From contig DAOWIX010000078.1 in NCBI GenBank assembly GCA_030640695.1, forward strand, positions 1 through 20,575: a stretch of 20,575 nucleotides of DNA, read 5' to 3'. The position numbers and the translations under genes are program-made. Shown here piece after piece: positions 1 to 7,014 of the stretch; position 1 is the first letter of the stretch, and the number at the start of each line of letters is the position of its first letter. Under the pieces are notes generated by a model, which was not told where the DNA came from, searched no databases, and was given only the letters and a program-made list of their open reading frames with translations. Source of the stretch: Deltaproteobacteria bacterium. Its GTDB lineage: Bacteria > Desulfobacterota > Anaeroferrophillalia > Anaeroferrophillales > Tharpellaceae.

Positions 1-157
1 TCTCAATTTTAGCTACTCCGTCTACCTGTCCCCACATAGAATTTGACCCATCCACAATAAATATCAGATTGGTCCCCGCACTGGAAGAAGGCGGTAAAAC
101 GAGCAATGCAACAAGAAATAAAAATAAAATAAAAATTCTGTTTCTTAATGTTCTCAT
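1..157 (-). CDS. Secreted von Willebrand factor A (VWA) domain protein, N-terminal part only
   Basis: This gene runs off the left edge; only its first 52 codons are here. The protein opens with basic residues (MRTLRNR), then a hydrophobic stretch of about 15 residues and a small-residue run (PPSSSAG), which is a Sec signal peptide. Immediately after comes LIFIVDGSNSMWGQVDG, in which DGSNS matches the DxSxS metal-ion-dependent adhesion site (MIDAS) motif of VWA domains; the following MWGQ is common in bacterial secreted VWA proteins. The ATG at 157 has a good ribosome binding site (GGAGG, 6 nt upstream). VWA domains bind Mg2+ and partner proteins; the role of this one cannot be told from the fragment. 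It probably lies inside the integrated element ending at the tRNA fragment at 667-713. The start, signal peptide and MIDAS are read directly; periplasmic or surface location is inferred. Confidence 0.8.
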   Translation of the reverse strand, partial: MRTLRNRIFILFLFLVALLVLPPSSSAGTNLIFIVDGSNSMWGQVDGVAKIE

Positions 158-200
158 AGTAAGCCTCCATCTTTAGATCGTGGTGATAGGAAATAGATTT

Positions 201-229
201 TTTATAGGTTGAGAATTGAGATCGCAAAA
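201..229 (-). promoter_or_regulatory. Candidate promoter for the VWA gene
   Basis: Read on the minus strand, TATAAA (206-201) lies about 45 bp upstream of the VWA start codon. A poor -35 (TTTTGC at 17 bp, or TTGCGA at 15 bp) precedes it. This is a weak call from hexamer matching only. The surrounding stretch 158-327 has no convincing gene. Confidence 0.25.
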
Positions 230-327
230 TCGAGGTACGTGACAGCAATCACTCCTAAAATCACCATACCATACCATAACTTGTGGACGTCATTAGATCT
301 TATAGCCTAACAGATTTAAGTCATTAA

Positions 328-516
328 AACAAATCTGAAGCTCTACCTGGCCGATTTAACACCAGAATAATCAGAAAATTGGAAGTACTTTTACAAGGTG
401 AAAATGAAGAATTTATCTTAATAATCAGAGATGTTAAAGTTGATGTCAGGCGAGTTATTCAAGAACATCTGATAAAATTTCTCAATAAAGAAAAAAACAA
501 CCAACCTTCGATGTAA
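328..516 (+). pseudogene. Startless 62-codon reading frame, possible gene remnant
   Basis: An open frame of 62 codons runs from just after a TAA at 325 to a TAA at 514. It has no ATG near its beginning (a TTG at 379 is the only plausible internal start) and no ribosome binding site. The predicted peptide is protein-like, with an amphipathic stretch such as RRVIQEHLIKFLNKEKNN near its C-terminus, but I do not recognise a family. It sits in AT-rich DNA on the element side of the tRNA fragment, so the tail of a gene whose front was lost is plausible. It could equally be a chance open frame. Confidence 0.2.
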
Positions 517-542
517 ATTTGGTGTAAATTCAACCAACATTG

Positions 543-587
543 ATTGAACGTATTGAACGTATTGAACCTATTGAACCTATTGAATCA
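543..587 (+). repeat. Five-unit 9-bp tandem repeat
   Basis: Head-to-tail units ATTGAACGT, ATTGAACGT, ATTGAACCT, ATTGAACCT and ATTGAATCA. The first four differ at one position and the last is degenerate. It lies in non-coding DNA about 80-120 bp before the tRNA fragment. Confidence 0.85.
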
Positions 588-666
588 ACCTGAAAACCTA
601 CTCTAAGCTACTGAAACAAGGGGAAAATATCGAAATTACAGACGATTTAAGTTTATAGCCGGAAGA

Positions 667-713
667 GGCTCATAACCCGGAGGTCGTTGGTTCAAATCCA
701 GCCCCCGCTACCA
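667..713 (+). other. 3' half of an initiator tRNA-Met: probable attachment site of an integrated element
   Basis: From the anticodon loop onward the sequence is that of tRNA-fMet: loop CTCATAA (anticodon CAT), 3' anticodon strand CCCGG, variable region AGGTCG, T-arm TTGGTTCAAATCCAG, acceptor strand CCCCCGC and an encoded CCA. The 5' half (acceptor, D arm and 5' anticodon strand) is absent. Upstream bases do not pair with the acceptor strand, and homology stops at the anticodon stem-loop. Tyrosine recombinases commonly cross over in or near the anticodon loop and leave a 3' tRNA copy at the far end of the insert. The terminator directly behind suggests that the DNA to the right is the original tRNA downstream flank, so the element would extend to the left. 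It is not a functional tRNA gene. Confidence 0.8.
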
Positions 714-724
714 ATAAATAATTA

Positions 725-756
725 AAGGCTTACGCGTTTTTCGCGTAAGCCTTTTT
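725..756 (+). terminator. Intrinsic terminator behind the tRNA fragment
   Basis: A perfect 12-bp stem (AAGGCTTACGCG / CGCGTAAGCCTT) closes a TTTTT loop and runs into a T tract. It starts 11 bp after the CCA end, as expected for the original tRNA terminator. The T tract also touches the stop codon of the minus-strand reading frame at 756-935, so the hairpin may serve both strands. Confidence 0.9.
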
Positions 757-935
757 CATTCCAGCAGTACCATTAATTTTGTACTTCCAAAAAAACTTTT
801 TCCCTCTGCTCCATAAACCTGGACAACAATGGCCAATCCTTCTGGAACGGAGTTCTTTTGCACCCTGAACGGATACCAGCCACCCCCATTGCCGAGTCCC
901 TCAAAAGCGGACATACAAGCGGTCATTATTTGCAT
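756..935 (-). CDS. Small unrecognised protein or C-terminal gene fragment
   Basis: A 59-codon frame is open between a TAA upstream of 935 and a TGA at 758-756. In-frame ATGs are at 935, 926 and 914, none with a clear ribosome binding site. The peptide looks like genuine protein: a glycine-rich patch (GLGNGGGWYPFRV) followed by alternating hydrophobic residues (GLAIVVQVYG, TKLMVLLE) suggesting beta strands. I do not recognise a family. It lies on the presumed host side of the integration scar, convergent with the tRNA terminator. A C-terminal remnant of a longer gene disrupted in this region is as likely as a true small gene. Confidence 0.3.
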   Translation of the reverse strand: MQIMTACMSAFEGLGNGGGWYPFRVQKNSVPEGLAIVVQVYGAEGKSFFGSTKLMVLLE

Positions 936-969
936 TGTATATATTGTAATTTACTGTTATTAAAGAATT

Positions 970-2211
970 ATGACTTTAAATAAACAGGACATTTCAGAGG
1001 GCGGTTCAGCGCCTGAGGATCGGGGCGAATCGGTTGCTTTATTGGAACCGCTACTGATTGCAATAGATTCCCATTTTCGTGAGCCCCTGAATGATCTGGC
1101 AATAGAGCTCGCAGCCAAGGCTGCCGGATTTCGGCAAGGATTACCCCCTAAACTGGTGCCATCCCTGGCAACCCTTGTCCGAGGCATGAATTGCTACTAT
1201 AGCAACCTTATTGAAGGGCACGACACCCATCCGGTAGATATCGAACGGGCGCTAAAAAATGATTTCAGCGATAATCCTCGCAAACGAAATCTACAACTTG
1301 AAGCCCGGGCCCATATTGCGATCCAGGAATGGATTGACAATGGTGGCCTTGAAGATCAAGCCACAAAAGTAGATAGCCTGCTCGAAATTCATCGAAAATT
1401 CTGTCAACTTCTGCCCGATGATTTGCTTATGGTAGAAGATACGAAAAACGGGAAACCGGTTCGGGTTGTTCCTGGAGGGTTGCGCAAGTGTGACGTCCAG
1501 ATGGGACGGCATATTCCTGTCAGTCCCGGAGCTATCCCCAGATTTCTGGAAAGATTTGAAGGAATTTATACAGGGCTTGGTCGAGCGGAAATGATCATTG
1601 CTACGGCCGCCGCCCATCATCGCCTGCTCTGGATTCATCCTTTCCTTGATGGTAATGGCCGGGTGACCCGCCTTTTTTCCCATGCAATGCTGCTACAGTC
1701 ATTAAATAGCGGCGGGATCTGGTCGATTGCTCGAGTACTGGCCAGAAATGAACAACAGTACAAGACATTACTGGCCAACTGCGATCAACCACGGCTCAAT
1801 GATCTGGATGGCAGGGGAAATTTAAGTGAGGCAGCCCTGGCCCAATTTACCCGTTTTTTTCTTAACATCTGCCTTGACCAGATATCTTTTATGGAGGGTT
1901 TGCTGCAACCGGAGCGGCTGAAAGAGAGGATACTTACCTGGGCCGGAGAACAAATCTCTATGGATAAGTTACCTGTGAAATCCGGCAAGCTACTTGAAGC
2001 TGTAATTTACAGAGGTGGAGAATTGCCCCGAGGTGAAAGCGCAGAGGTTCTTGATGTAGGCTCACGGCAAGCCCGCAGGATTGTCGCCGCGCTCATAAAA
2101 GAGGAAGCCCTGGTTTCCGAAAGTTCACGAGCTCCTTTAAGATTGAATTTTTCAGCCCGCCTGGCTGGCCAATGGCTGCCCAGCTTATTTCCCGAACAAC
2201 AGGAGACCTGA
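970..2211 (+). CDS. Fic-domain protein (probable AMP transferase), 413 aa
   Basis: Fic enzymes transfer AMP (or another nucleotide moiety) from a nucleotide to hydroxyl side chains of target proteins. The catalytic motif HPFLDGNGRVTR is complete at residues 223-234 (consensus HPFx[D/E]GNGRxxR), with catalytic His223. An inhibitory-helix motif SNLIEG at residues 78-83 matches [S/T]xxxE[G/N] and lies N-terminal to the Fic fold, as in class II Fic proteins, where its Glu blocks productive ATP binding. The C-terminal third (roughly 320-413) looks like a helical winged-helix-type tail. The gene stands alone with no antitoxin-like partner, which fits internal self-inhibition. The start codon has only a weak upstream ribosome site (AAAGAA), so the exact start is uncertain. 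It lies just beyond the tRNA-fMet integration scar. The family is certain; the target is unknown. Confidence 0.9.
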   Translation: MTLNKQDISEGGSAPEDRGESVALLEPLLIAIDSHFREPLNDLAIELAAKAAGFRQGLPPKLVPSLATLVRGMNCYYSNLIEGHDTHPVDIERALKNDFSDNPRKRNLQLEARAHIAIQEWIDNGGLEDQATKVDSLLEIHRKFCQLLPDDLLMVEDTKNGKPVRVVPGGLRKCDVQMGRHIPVSPGAIPRFLERFEGIYTGLGRAEMIIATAAAHHRLLWIHPFLDGNGRVTRLFSHAMLLQSLNSGGIWSIARVLARNEQQYKTLLANCDQPRLNDLDGRGNLSEAALAQFTRFFLNICLDQISFMEGLLQPERLKERILTWAGEQISMDKLPVKSGKLLEAVIYRGGELPRGESAEVLDVGSRQARRIVAALIKEEALVSESSRAPLRLNFSARLAGQWLPSLFPEQQET

Positions 2212-2301
2212 AGAGTCAACCAGACAAATCAGACCAAACAGGTGCATCTTATCCTCAATTGCTGGTATTCCCAGTGGACGCTTTTTTCGCGTAAATTTTT
2301 T

Positions 2302-3237
2302 TCAATAAGCAAAACCGAAAAAGTCATGGGCCAGGGCGGCTGGAGCGCGGCTGCCGTCGGGAAGTTGCGGCAGCGGAAGGACAAACTTATTAAAATCGGC
2401 AACGCTCTCAGGCAATGCCGAACGTAAGGAAAATTGGGAAAAACCATGTATTTCAAGGATCATATAGTCATTAAAAACCGGAAAACCGCGCTCTCGAAAA
2501 CCACCCAAGGCTACCTCATCGCCATTATCACTCTTAAGCACGAGCAGCACCTTTACCGCCTCGGAAGCGACTCCAAGTACAGGCCATAACAGAGGATTTT
2601 TTTTCATCTCCGCAAGCATCAGATCGCGACTCTCAAGCATAACCTTTAGATAACCTTGATAGAGCAGAAGATCGATGGTGCCAACCTCAAGATCTTCACC
2701 CTTCTCCTGCTGATAGAGAGTCCGACTAAAAGGCACGCGCAAGAGCAGTAGCCAGGACACCTCTGGCACGGCCTCCGAATTAGAATCAGCGTCTAACTCG
2801 GAGGCAATCTGAGAAACGACAAAATCAAACCGACGAGGCTCAACGGTCGCCAGTTGTTTACGCAAACGACTGATAATAGAGGTAAAAAAAGCCTCCTGCT
2901 CCGGCTCAAGATCGCCACTGAAAAATTCTATTTCCGGCTCAATTTTGGGTGGCTTGATAATTCTTAATAACGATTTGAAGAGCCAACCACGCCGGCCCTT
3001 TTCAGTAGCGATATAGAGCCATTGGTCACGCTCTTTGAGCACTTTGACCTTGCTATTCCGGCGCAAGGAGAAGAGACGACGGCTATGTTTATCAGGAGCT
3101 TTGCGGACATTAGCCTTCGAGACCCGCACCACAGCCCGCAGCTCTCCGGCCGACGCCGCCCGGCCGAAATCTGCGACAGACACAACCAGTCCCAATCCAA
3201 CTAAAAGTAGAAACAAAAATTTAAACTTTTTTTTCAA
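2302..3237 (-). CDS. Secreted bacterial SH3-domain protein, probably starting at TTG
   Basis: With a TTG start at 3237 the protein is 311 aa and begins MKKKFKFLFLLLVGLGL, a textbook Sec signal peptide ending near RAASAGE (about residues 26-32). AGAGG lies 7 nt upstream of this TTG. The same frame has a start at 3315, but that would overlap the end of selA by 25 bp and bury the signal peptide behind about 26 residues. Residues about 34-92 form a bacterial SH3 (SH3_3-like) domain: VRVSKANVRKAPD, then LRRNSKVKVLKERDQWLYI and GRRGWLFKSLL, the usual pattern for cell-wall or peptide binding. The rest (about 100-311) is an unrecognised domain. It follows selA by 53 bp and is probably cotranscribed with it. 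Function beyond a periplasmic SH3 protein is not known. Confidence 0.75.
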   Translation of the reverse strand: MKKKFKFLFLLLVGLGLVVSVADFGRAASAGELRAVVRVSKANVRKAPDKHSRRLFSLRRNSKVKVLKERDQWLYIATEKGRRGWLFKSLLRIIKPPKIEPEIEFFSGDLEPEQEAFFTSIISRLRKQLATVEPRRFDFVVSQIASELDADSNSEAVPEVSWLLLLRVPFSRTLYQQEKGEDLEVGTIDLLLYQGYLKVMLESRDLMLAEMKKNPLLWPVLGVASEAVKVLLVLKSDNGDEVALGGFRERGFPVFNDYMILEIHGFSQFSLRSALPESVADFNKFVLPLPQLPDGSRAPAALAHDFFGFAY

Positions 3238-3247
3238 CAAAAAACCT

Positions 3248-3290
3248 CTAACGCGGGCGATGCCTGCAAGAAAGTGTTCTAATAAGAGCA
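3248..3290 (+). repeat. Short intergenic repeat with hairpin, copy 1
   Basis: This segment exactly fills the space between the selA stop (3293-3291) and the ribosome site of the SH3 gene. It matches 8914-8956 at about 33 of 43 positions, sharing CTAACGCGGGCG and GCAAG. GCGGGC-GAT-GCCTGC folds into a stem with one G-T pair. The second copy keeps a stem (GCGGG/CCCGC) despite base changes, suggesting a conserved structure. Confidence 0.55.
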
Positions 3291-4739
3291 CTAGAGAGAA
3301 AGCAGCTCCTGACAAGCCCGGGCGATTTCCGAAAATTCATCGGCAAAAATGGTACGGGGGTCAAAAACCAGCCAGTCATCGACAATCCGCACCACCACCG
3401 GAAGATGTCGGCTGCGCAGAAATTTTTCAAGCAGGGCCGCACTTAGACCCTCAATTTGCAAGCCCAGACAATAGGTCGGCAGATCAACCATGGGCATGGC
3501 TCCGCCCCCGGCTCGCGAGCTGCTTGCCTCAATTTTGAGCTTTAACCTTGCATCCGCCGAACAACGGCGCACGACAGTGCGCCGCAGGCTCTGGGCCTTT
3601 TTCTTCAACTCGGCTTCAGTCAAAGTCAACATCTTCAAGGTTGGAATCTTGTCAACCACGGTCAAAGGATCAAGATAGCATTTAAGAACCGCCTCAAGCC
3701 CAACCAGCGTCATCTTGTCGATCCGTAAGGCTCGATTAAGGGGATGTTTCTTTAATTTTTCGATCAGATCTTTACGGCCAACCACAATTCCGGCCTGAGG
3801 TCCGCCCAACAATTTATCACCGCTAAAGGTTGCCAGATCAACACCGCTATCCATAACCTCTCGCACCGTCGGCTCACCAGCCAGACCATAAGCCTTAAGA
3901 TCGATAAGATTACCACTACCAAGATCTTCCACTACAGGAATACCATGCTTACGGCCCAAGGCAACCAGGTCCCGGGCCTCGGGCTGGCCGGTAAAGCCCA
4001 GCAATCGATAGTTGCTGGTATGAACTTTAAGCAGGATTGCGGTCTCTTCATTAAGTACCGCTTCATAATCTTTAAGGTGCGTCCGATTAGTCGCCCCGAC
4101 TTCACGCAAGATGGCGCCGCCCTGAACAACAATTTCCGGAATCCTAAAAGCGCCGCCGATCTCCACCAACTCGCCCCGAGAAACCACCACCTCGCGACCA
4201 GCGGCCAGGGCCGAGAGCGCCAGCAATACGGCTCCGGCATTATTATTAACGACCATGGCCGCCTCAGCACCACTTAAACGGCAAAGTAGTTCTTCAACAT
4301 TAACATAGCGGATACTGCGAGAACCGGTCTTTAAATCGTACTCCAGATTAGAATAACGCCCGGCAATCCCAGCAATCTGGCCGGCGGCAACAGCAGACAA
4401 CGGTGAACGCCCCAGATTAGTATGGATAACCACCCCGGTCGCATTAATCACCGGTTTTAAAGCGGGAGCCAAGAACTCTTCAATAGAACTCTCAACTACG
4501 GACCAAAAAGCCGCGGCCGCGAAAACCTCGCTGACTTGCAGACACTCCCTGACCACCCGCTCTTTAACAACCTTAAGCTGGGCCCGGATCTGCTCACCAA
4601 CCAGAGCACGAGGAAAACGGGGCAACAATCCCCGACGGGATGCTTCATGTAATAGTTCATCAACTGCCGGCAACTCGGCCAGCCGAAGCTGCAAATCTGA
4701 TTTCTGTTCCGATTTTTGCTTTTCGGATTTTTTTGGCAT
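3291..4739 (-). CDS. selA: L-seryl-tRNA(Sec) selenium transferase (selenocysteine synthase)
   Basis: SelA is a PLP enzyme that converts seryl-tRNA(Sec) to selenocysteyl-tRNA(Sec) using selenophosphate. At 482 aa it has the normal family length. The N-terminal tRNA-binding region begins around LRLAELPAVDELL. The family signature INATGVVIHTNLGRSPLS is at residues 98-115, and the PLP-lysine motif SGDKLLGGPQAG at 306-317 places the Schiff-base lysine at 309. RIDKMTL (339-345) is also typical. The ATG is 8 bp after the stop of the HemW-like gene; GGGGAG in the last codons of that gene and AAGG just before the ATG are the possible ribosome sites, so translation is probably coupled. The organism should therefore make selenoproteins. 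selB and selC, frequent neighbours of selA, are not in this window. Confidence 0.96.
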   Translation of the reverse strand: MPKKSEKQKSEQKSDLQLRLAELPAVDELLHEASRRGLLPRFPRALVGEQIRAQLKVVKERVVRECLQVSEVFAAAAFWSVVESSIEEFLAPALKPVINATGVVIHTNLGRSPLSAVAAGQIAGIAGRYSNLEYDLKTGSRSIRYVNVEELLCRLSGAEAAMVVNNNAGAVLLALSALAAGREVVVSRGELVEIGGAFRIPEIVVQGGAILREVGATNRTHLKDYEAVLNEETAILLKVHTSNYRLLGFTGQPEARDLVALGRKHGIPVVEDLGSGNLIDLKAYGLAGEPTVREVMDSGVDLATFSGDKLLGGPQAGIVVGRKDLIEKLKKHPLNRALRIDKMTLVGLEAVLKCYLDPLTVVDKIPTLKMLTLTEAELKKKAQSLRRTVVRRCSADARLKLKIEASSSRAGGGAMPMVDLPTYCLGLQIEGLSAALLEKFLRSRHLPVVVRIVDDWLVFDPRTIFADEFSEIARACQELLSL

Positions 4740-4747
4740 TTCCTTTT

Positions 4748-6004
4748 CTACTCCCCGCCTTTCACCTGATTACGACAGATATCGCGAAAATTATTAACCC
4801 CGATAAAAAACTCTCGCATCATAATGACCCAATAATAGTAACCTTTTTTGGTCAGAGAGAGTCGATTACCATCTTCTTTAAGCGCCCCCAACCCTTTAAA
4901 TAGAAGCAACTCTTTCCAGAGAGCATCTGCAAAAAAGTTGCCGTAACGCCGCCTGATTGCCGCCATATCGATACTTGTGCCAAAAAGCTTGATCATAAAA
5001 TCATAGCGCATTCTCTCAAATAGAGAAAAATCTTTGCAAAAAGCGACGGCCGGCAGATCCTTCTCAAGTTTTTCACAATACTCTTCAACCGAGAAGGTAT
5101 TGGCCATGATTTTTCCATTTAGATAACTGAAAGAGCCGCTGCCGACCCCCAGATACTCATCATAATCGACGATATATTCATCGATCATCGCCTTCTGGCG
5201 GGAGAAACACCAAGCCGAGCCGGGCTGATAATCGGCCTCAAGCTGTTTAAAAATCTCTTGATAATAGATTTTTTCACGACGGTAATCGACCTTACCGAGG
5301 GTCTTACGAATAATTTTTTCCGTTACCGTCGAGACCATCAACGGATAAAAAGTCACCTGATCGGCCGGCATACCTTTAAGAATCTCAAGATCGCGCTGTA
5401 GTGACTCAAGCGATTGCGAGGGAAAATTAAAAATCATATCAACATTAAGCGTATCAAAAGAGCCCTTATAATGCTTAATATTGGCCTCTATCTCAGCTCC
5501 GCTGCCATATTTATGATAACGCTCCATAGCCTTGAGGAGATCATCATCAAAACTTTGCACACCGACCGAAAGACGATTGACCCCCGCTTGGCGCAAGATC
5601 GTAACTACCTCATCGGTCAAGTGATTGGGGTTGGTCTCAACCGAAACCTCCCGCACCGGAAAACTTTCGCGAATAAGCTGTAAAGTTTGAGCCAGCTCCT
5701 CGGGCAGAACCGTGGGCGTTCCGCCCCCGACATAGACACCTGTACATCTAAAATCGCGCTCACTATAGAGCTTGATCTCCCGACGCAAAGCAGCAAAATA
5801 ACGACGCGCCCGATCCTCCTGGAACTTATATCGATTAAAAGAACAATAAGGACACAACTCTTCACAGAAAGGAATGTGAACATAGAGAAGATATTCACGC
5901 TCCTGGTTCCCCCGGGCCAATTTATTAACCGTAACGTCATCAAAAGTCAGATAACGTTGATTTTGATAGCGGAGAAATTTCGTCATAAACGTTTCTACAA
6001 GCAT
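4748..6004 (-). CDS. HemW/HemN-like radical SAM protein (coproporphyrinogen III oxidase family)
   Basis: From the ATG at 6004 the product is 418 aa. The radical SAM cluster motif HIPFCEELCPYC gives CxxxCxxC at Cys47, Cys51 and Cys54, with the Tyr/His context of the HemN/HemW group. GGGTPT at 93-98 is the family's SAM-binding glycine motif, followed by VETNPNHLT and NRLSVGVQSFDD, both hallmark HemN/HemW segments. The C-terminal part contains a HemN_C-like helical domain. Members are oxygen-independent coproporphyrinogen oxidases or heme chaperones; the sequence alone does not decide which. GGGAAGG lies 4 nt before the ATG. The frame stays open upstream to an ATG at 6178 with GGAGG in front, but the extra 58 codons are AT-rich with unusual codon use and do not look like HemN/HemW. 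It is the first gene of the selA-SH3 operon. Confidence 0.85.
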   Translation of the reverse strand: MLVETFMTKFLRYQNQRYLTFDDVTVNKLARGNQEREYLLYVHIPFCEELCPYCSFNRYKFQEDRARRYFAALRREIKLYSERDFRCTGVYVGGGTPTVLPEELAQTLQLIRESFPVREVSVETNPNHLTDEVVTILRQAGVNRLSVGVQSFDDDLLKAMERYHKYGSGAEIEANIKHYKGSFDTLNVDMIFNFPSQSLESLQRDLEILKGMPADQVTFYPLMVSTVTEKIIRKTLGKVDYRREKIYYQEIFKQLEADYQPGSAWCFSRQKAMIDEYIVDYDEYLGVGSGSFSYLNGKIMANTFSVEEYCEKLEKDLPAVAFCKDFSLFERMRYDFMIKLFGTSIDMAAIRRRYGNFFADALWKELLLFKGLGALKEDGNRLSLTKKGYYYWVIMMREFFIGVNNFRDICRNQVKGGE

Positions 6005-6229
6005 AAGACCTTCCCTAACCCATAACAATCTTAAACTAAACAGGTTTTCAAGTATTTGATGTAAATATTTAATTGATATTGCACTAAAGCAGAAAACATC
6101 CCGCCGGATATAGCAATTAGCCGCGTTCATGTCCACCAAAATCAAGGCCGCACTCCCGCAGCCCACGACAAGAACCATGGTGCCTCCCAATCAGAGAGTA
6201 ATCTCCCTTGTGAAAACAACGATTTTCGT

Positions 6230-6258
6230 TTGACATGACTGGAAAAATTGTTTATGAA
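6230..6258 (+). promoter_or_regulatory. Sigma-70-type promoter of the CMK2-like gene
   Basis: A perfect -35 TTGACA (6230-6235), a 17-bp spacer and a -10 TATGAA (6253-6258) lie about 80 bp upstream of the start codon at 6340. It is in the divergent region between the radical SAM gene and the kinase-like gene. The rest of that gap (6005-6229) is AT-rich with no convincing gene. Confidence 0.65.
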
Positions 6259-6289
6259 GGCCCAGCGTTTTTTCAAGATAGAAGAGCTC

Positions 6290-6311
6290 ACCCCCGAGTC
6301 GTCATGGGGGT
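6290..6311 (+). promoter_or_regulatory. Leader hairpin before the CMK2-like gene
   Basis: ACCCCC and GGGGGT form a perfect 6-bp stem around a 10-nt loop, ending 21 bp before the ribosome site AAGGAG. There is no T tract, so it is not a terminator. It may influence mRNA stability or translation; the function is unknown. Confidence 0.4.
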
Positions 6312-6339
6312 TACTTTCGCCTATTGCAAGGAGTAGCTG

Positions 6340-7014
6340 ATGCCGGTTATCACATTTTCCAAAGAGTATGCTTCAGGAGGCCTGGAGATAGCCAAACGCC
6401 TGGCCCAAAAACTTAACTACGACTATCTTGACAAGGAGATCGTCGAACAAGTGGCTGATCACACCAAGGTGTCGCATCAGGAGGTCATGGACTTTGAGGC
6501 AGAGGGCCATATTAATGTCAGGGCATATCTCTCCCGCATCATCGATCTCGATATCTTCAAGAAGACCCACAAACATGACGAAGTTGACGAGCCCGAAACC
6601 ACCTATGATGAACGCGACAAGATCCCCTACTCTTTCGACACGCAAGGGTGGATCGACAGCGACATCTACCGCGATATGATATGTAAGGTTGTCTCGGAAC
6701 TCGGACAGCGAAATAATGTCATGATTGCCGGTCGTGGCGGCCAGTGTATTTTAAGAGAACAAACTGGAGTCATCAACATCAGAATAATCGCCGCCATGGC
6801 TGATCGCATCGCCCGGCTGCAGATTGAAAATCCTGATTTAAGTGAGGCCCAAGCCCAGAAGCAAATTGAAGCTATGGATAAAAAGAGTCGCGAATATATC
6901 AAGTTCTACTTCAAAGAGGATTGGAATGACGCGAAACTCTATGATGTCGTCATCAACACCAGCCGTGTCAATGACGATAAGGTCGTAGAGTGGCTTGCCG
7001 CTCTCTGTTCTTGA
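6340..7014 (+). CDS. Cytidylate-kinase-like protein (CMK2 family)
   Basis: The 224-aa product begins MPVITFSKEYASGG with a modified nucleotide-binding loop, followed by LNYDYLDKEIVEQVA, the typical opening of the cytidylate-kinase-like family (Pfam Cytidylate_kin_2). A second hallmark is MIAGRGGQCIL at about 128-138, and the C-terminal KLYDVVINTSRV resembles the end of nucleoside monophosphate kinases. True CMP kinases have a fuller GxxGxGK P-loop, so the substrate may differ; many members are uncharacterised. The ATG has an excellent ribosome site (AAGGAG, 6 nt away) and its own promoter at 6230-6258. It precedes the pantothenate genes but is separated from them by a promoter and a terminator, so it is probably a separate unit. 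Confidence 0.85.
   Translation: MPVITFSKEYASGGLEIAKRLAQKLNYDYLDKEIVEQVADHTKVSHQEVMDFEAEGHINVRAYLSRIIDLDIFKKTHKHDEVDEPETTYDERDKIPYSFDTQGWIDSDIYRDMICKVVSELGQRNNVMIAGRGGQCILREQTGVINIRIIAAMADRIARLQIENPDLSEAQAQKQIEAMDKKSREYIKFYFKEDWNDAKLYDVVINTSRVNDDKVVEWLAALCS

Noticed and set aside
270..295. CCATA triplication as a functional repeat
   Set aside because: Three 5-bp units are too few to distinguish from chance in AT-rich DNA.
667..713. A complete tRNA-Met gene
   Set aside because: No acceptor 5' strand, D arm or 5' anticodon strand precedes the anticodon loop; only the 3' half is present.
600..713. Group I intron end interrupting tRNA-fMet
   Set aside because: Introns in this tRNA are known in some bacteria, but no group I core elements are visible in the 300 bp upstream; integration is the simpler reading.
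4600..4903. Plus-strand open frame over the selA-radical SAM junction
   Set aside because: Both underlying genes are certain on the minus strand and the plus-strand peptide has no family features.
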